IMG/VR virus record: IMGVR_UViG_3300004448_000054
Location: 1-21,399 of that record
Source: a virus
Strand: one strand, 5' to 3'
DNA length: 21,399 bases
Shown: in pieces, positions 18,311 through 21,399 of the stretch
How positions within the stretch are numbered: position 1 is the stretch's first letter
Layout of the letters: each line of letters begins with the position of its first letter
Translations under genes and position numbers: made by a program
Notes under the pieces: generated by a model
What the model saw: the letters and a program-made list of their open reading frames with translations, nothing else
What the model was told of the DNA's origin: nothing
Databases searched by the model: none

Positions 18311-19656
18311 AAGAATTAGTAAAGAAGTATGAATATCCCTATAAGGCTAGGGATGCGTTCTTAGACTTCCATAGACGGGATCAACGCTGGGCGGTATTAG
18401 TTTGTCACCGAAGGGCTGGGAAAACGGTAGCCACGATTGCAGATACTATCCGTAGGGCTATCATGGAAAAGAAAGAAAACGCCCGATACGCTTATATTGC
18501 CCCATTCTATGCACAGGCTAAGAACATTGCGTGGGATTATCTTTTAAAGTTTGCAGAACCAGCCATTGTTAAGGCTAATCAATCAGAATTGTGGGTAGAA
18601 CTTGTCAACGGAGCAAAAATTAGACTGTTTGGTGCTGATAACCCTGACGCTTTGCGTGGTCTTTATCTTGATGGCGTGGTATTAGACGAATACGCTGACA
18701 TGAAACCAAGGCTTTGGGGCGAGATTGTGCGGCCATTATTGACTGACAGACAAGGATGGGCTACCTTTATTGGCACTCCTAAAGGACATAATGCGTTTTA
18801 TGACATCTATAACGAAGCCCAAAAGAACCCTAATTGGTATGTCAAGACGCTTAGAGCCGATGTTTCAGGATTATTGCCTGAAGCTGAATTACGGGATGCC
18901 CAAGCTACCATGTCTGATAACCAGTATGAACAAGAGTTTTTATGCTCATTTGAAGCGGCTATATTAGGAGCGTTTTATGGTCAAGAAATGCGTAGGATCA
19001 CGGATATGGAACGGATTACTACTGTTGACTATGACCCTATGTTCCCTTGCCATACTGCTTGGGATTTGGGTTTTAATGATTCCACTTCAATATGGTGGTT
19101 TCAGGTGGTTTATGGGGAAATACGGGTTCTAGACCATCACTCTAGTAATGGTCAAGCTGTGCCTTATTACACAGGTTTATTGGCACAAAAAGAAGATGAG
19201 TTTGGATACAAATATGGCTATCATTACCTGCCCCATGACGCTAGAGCAAAAACTATGGCTAGTGGCGGTAAGAGCATAATCGAGCAATTTTCTGCAAAAA
19301 TCGACATAAAACATCTAAAAATCGTTCCAAATCTGTCATTACAAGACGGAATTCAAGCAACACGACTTGCATTAACTCGCTGTTGGTTTGATAATAGATG
19401 CGAAGAAGGCATCGAATGTTTACGACAATATCAACGAGAGTGGGATGATGATAAAAAAGTATTTAGGGATCGCCCAAAGCACGATTGGACAAGCCACTCA
19501 GCGGATGCGTTCCGCTATCTCTCAATTGTATGGAAAGATGAGGACAGCCCTATCCTTAAAGATACAAGAGTTAAAGGACTTCATGTCGGGCAAACTGATG
19601 TAAGTCTTGATGAATTATGGAAGCAAACCCCCAAATCAACCATTAGAAGGATTTAA
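18307..19656 (+). CDS. terL: Terminase large subunit (ATPase-nuclease, TTG start)
   Basis: Walker A is CHRRAGKT at residues 33-40 and Walker B is GVVLDEYAD at 123-131 (Asp127, Glu128). A coupling motif lies in ATFIGTPKGHNAFYD (152-166). The nuclease half has CHTAWDLGFNDS (Asp253), YLPHDARAKT and WTSHSADAFRYL, whose acidic residues cut concatemeric DNA. At 449 aa it is near usual length. The start must be TTG 18307 (TTGA overlap with terS), since the first ATG in frame is after Walker A. It translocates phage DNA into the prohead through the portal encoded two genes later. Confidence 0.95.
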   Translation: MKELVKKYEYPYKARDAFLDFHRRDQRWAVLVCHRRAGKTVATIADTIRRAIMEKKENARYAYIAPFYAQAKNIAWDYLLKFAEPAIVKANQSELWVELVNGAKIRLFGADNPDALRGLYLDGVVLDEYADMKPRLWGEIVRPLLTDRQGWATFIGTPKGHNAFYDIYNEAQKNPNWYVKTLRADVSGLLPEAELRDAQATMSDNQYEQEFLCSFEAAILGAFYGQEMRRITDMERITTVDYDPMFPCHTAWDLGFNDSTSIWWFQVVYGEIRVLDHHSSNGQAVPYYTGLLAQKEDEFGYKYGYHYLPHDARAKTMASGGKSIIEQFSAKIDIKHLKIVPNLSLQDGIQATRLALTRCWFDNRCEEGIECLRQYQREWDDDKKVFRDRPKHDWTSHSADAFRYLSIVWKDEDSPILKDTRVKGLHVGQTDVSLDELWKQTPKSTIRRI

Positions 19657-19658
19657 TT

Positions 19659-19961
19659 ATGTCAGGCGTTAATCAACCATTTGGAACATTCTACGAAACC
19701 GTACTCGCATCACAAACTGCTCAAGTTTTAGGCGTTACAGGCGGTACAGGTGATACTTTAATGCGTTTAGTCATTACTGTAAGCACAGCGGCATCTTCTA
19801 CTGTAGCCCTATTAGACAATGCAACTTCCTACCCAATCATGGCGGCAAACACCCCAATTGGCGTATATAACATCGATATTGGTGCTGTATCTGTAAGCGG
19901 TGCATGGAAGATTACTACTGGTGCTGGTGCATCTGTATTTGCTGTAGGTAACTTTACTTAA
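19659..19961 (+). CDS. Small structural protein between terminase and portal (100 aa)
   Basis: AAGGA precedes the ATG, three bases after the terminase stop. The protein is Thr/Ala/Ser/Gly-rich and beta-like throughout (AQVLGVTGGTGDTLMRLVIT, then VALLDNATSYPIMAANTP and IGAVSVSGAWKITTGAGASV), with hardly any charged residues. This composition suggests a head decoration or stabilising protein, or a small beta-barrel attachment domain. No family is firmly recognised. Its TAA overlaps the ribosome site of the portal gene. Confidence 0.75.
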   Translation: MSGVNQPFGTFYETVLASQTAQVLGVTGGTGDTLMRLVITVSTAASSTVALLDNATSYPIMAANTPIGVYNIDIGAVSVSGAWKITTGAGASVFAVGNFT

Positions 19962-19969
19962 GGATTTAT

Positions 19970-21399
19970 ATGGATCACACATACCAAGATTGGTATAACT
20001 GCATTGCCCAGTACGAGCGTACATTCAAGGAATGGGAAGGTAGAGCCGACAAGATTGTCAAACGGTATCGTGATGACCAACGCAGTCGCAACAATCCTAA
20101 CGCTAAGTTCAATATTCTTTGGTCTAATGTCCAAACCATAACCCCTGCGGTATTTGCTCGCTTACCTAGACCTGACATTTCACGCAGGTTCAGAGATAAC
20201 GATCCTATTGGCAGAGTAGCGTCTATGATGCTTGAGAGAGCATTAGAGTACGAAATTGAGCATTATGGTGACTACGCTAGTGCTATGAAACAAACTGTTC
20301 AAGACCGTCTTTTAGGTGGTCGTGGCACAGCTTGGGTTCGTTATGAACCACACATTGTCGGTGAAATGGCTGATGAAGGCGAAGGTGCTCCTGATGATGG
20401 CTATCAGATTACAGAAGATATTGATGAAGCCGAAACAGAAGGTGGCATCCATCGTGAGAACCAAGAGCGTATCGAATACGAATGTGCTCCAGTAGATTAT
20501 GTTCATTGGCGTGACTTTGGTTTGACTGTTGCCCGTACATGGGAAGAAGTCACAGCAGTATGGCGTAAAGTCTATATGGGCAGACCTGCCCTTGTTGAAC
20601 GCTTTGGTGAAGATTTAGGCGGCAAGATTCCGCTTGATACTAAACCTGAGAGTTCTAAAACCTTTGCTGAAAAGATGGGCGAAGGTTCACACGAAGCCGT
20701 TATCTATGAAATATGGGATAAAACTAGCGGTCAAGTCCTATGGTTATCTAAATCAATGGGCAAAATCCTTGATGTCCGTGATGATCCGCTACAACTAGAA
20801 AACTTTTGGCCATGTCCAAAGCCAATGTTTTCCACCCTTACGACTGACAGCCTAGTTCCTGTTCCTGACTTTGTTCTATATCAAGACCAAGCAAGACAGC
20901 TAGACACGCTGGCAGACCGTATTGATGGATTTATTCAAGCACTCAAGGTTCGGGGTGTCTATGACGCTTCTGAGCCATCTCTTGCCCGTTTATTCTCTGA
21001 AGGCGAGAACAACGCATTGTTACCAGTTAAAAACTATGGTGCATTTAGCGAAAAAGGTGGTTTACAGGGTGCTATTAACCTTGTAGACATCAAGCCGATA
21101 GCCGAAGGTCTAAACATGGCTTATCAGGCTATGGAACAAGTCAAAGGTCAAATCTACGAGATTATGGGTATTGCTGACATTCAGCGTGGACAGACAGACC
21201 CTAACGAAACTTTAGGTGCTCAGATTATCAAGTCGAACAACGCTTCAGGGCGTTTAAAGACTATGCAACACGATGTAGTGAACTTTGCTACAGCCCTATT
21301 GCAGATTAAGGCACAGATTATTTGCCAGCACTTTACTGACGATACTATCGTTAAGATTAGCGGTGCAATGCAATTATCCCCACAAGATCAACAACTTAT
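19970..21399 (+). CDS. Portal protein, P22-like (3' end beyond window)
   Basis: The frame starts at ATG 19970 with AAGGA seven bases upstream and stays open for 476 codons to the window edge. It begins DHTYQDWYNCIAQYERTFKE and has NVQTITPAVFARLPRPDIS (about residues 46-64), VQDRLLGGRGTAWVRYEPH and, later, QIYEIMGIADIQRGQTDPNE followed by LGAQIIKSNNASGRL. These are hallmarks of the large P22-type portal. The portal forms the dodecameric ring through which DNA enters and leaves the capsid and on which terminase and tail assemble. Usual length is 600-750 aa, so roughly a third is missing here. Confidence 0.93.
   Translation, partial: MDHTYQDWYNCIAQYERTFKEWEGRADKIVKRYRDDQRSRNNPNAKFNILWSNVQTITPAVFARLPRPDISRRFRDNDPIGRVASMMLERALEYEIEHYGDYASAMKQTVQDRLLGGRGTAWVRYEPHIVGEMADEGEGAPDDGYQITEDIDEAETEGGIHRENQERIEYECAPVDYVHWRDFGLTVARTWEEVTAVWRKVYMGRPALVERFGEDLGGKIPLDTKPESSKTFAEKMGEGSHEAVIYEIWDKTSGQVLWLSKSMGKILDVRDDPLQLENFWPCPKPMFSTLTTDSLVPVPDFVLYQDQARQLDTLADRIDGFIQALKVRGVYDASEPSLARLFSEGENNALLPVKNYGAFSEKGGLQGAINLVDIKPIAEGLNMAYQAMEQVKGQIYEIMGIADIQRGQTDPNETLGAQIIKSNNASGRLKTMQHDVVNFATALLQIKAQIICQHFTDDTIVKISGAMQLSPQDQQL

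Noticed and set aside
1-21399. CRISPR array, insertion sequence, integrase or attachment site
   Set aside because: No spaced identical repeats, transposase or recombinase motifs, or tRNA-end duplications were seen anywhere in the window.

Overview
This window is a piece of a tailed double-stranded DNA phage genome of the short-tailed, P22/BcepC6B-like type. The evidence is a P22-type portal, a small/large terminase pair, helical internal-virion-like proteins, a collar-type tail fibre, a holin-endolysin pair and dense ATGA-type gene overlaps. No integrase, repressor/antirepressor pair, tRNA, CRISPR array or host gene was found, so a lytic lifestyle is likely but not proven. The AT-leaning composition, sigma70-like promoters with near-consensus boxes, a lipoprotein signal and a 3TM-type holin point to a Gram-negative, probably proteobacterial host. 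The gene types fit aquatic podophages, but the exact host cannot be read from the sequence.

Layout. (1) 1-5295, plus strand: end of the virion module, with an S74-chaperone protein cut by the window edge, a Gln-rich protein, two internal-virion-like proteins, a tail fibre, a four-cysteine protein and a small conserved protein. (2) 5297-6771, plus strand: lysis module, with two small membrane proteins, a 3TM-type holin and an L-alanyl-D-glutamate peptidase. (3) 7755-6768, minus strand: small early operon of a 57-aa protein, a lipoprotein, a 30-aa membrane peptide and a PD-(D/E)XK protein, behind a promoter with a perfect TTGACA box. (4) 10114-7994, minus strand: recombination operon of a small protein, an SSB-like protein, a methyltransferase and a RecB/Cas4-like exonuclease, behind a TTGACA-17-TAATAT promoter. 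(5) 10227-11774, plus strand: Cro-like regulator, apparently on a leaderless transcript, then a PP-loop (PAPS reductase-like) enzyme and a DUF5672 glycosyltransferase-like protein. (6) 11774-about 12170: a gene-free block rich in complementary segments, the best candidate here for an undescribed element (structured RNA). (7) 12234-14286, plus strand: a chain of ten overlapping small genes including a replication-protein-like protein and a Ref-like HNH nuclease, followed by a separately promoted 41-aa helical protein (14320-14445). (8) 15755-14446, minus strand: a metallophosphoesterase and a SprT-like metalloprotease. (9) 15807 to the end, plus strand: a VRR-NUC-like nuclease, a Dps-like protein, three small basic proteins, an ADP-ribosyltransferase-like protein, the terminase subunits, a small structural protein and the portal, which runs off the window.

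Taken together, the divergent promoters at 10155-10220 probably control the early switch, the minus-strand operons supply recombination and host-takeover functions, and the plus-strand terminase-portal and virion-lysis blocks are the late genes. A DNA polymerase, a clear helicase, the major capsid protein and the tail tube parts lie outside the window or are not recognisable in it. All family names are recognised from motifs by eye, with no database search.
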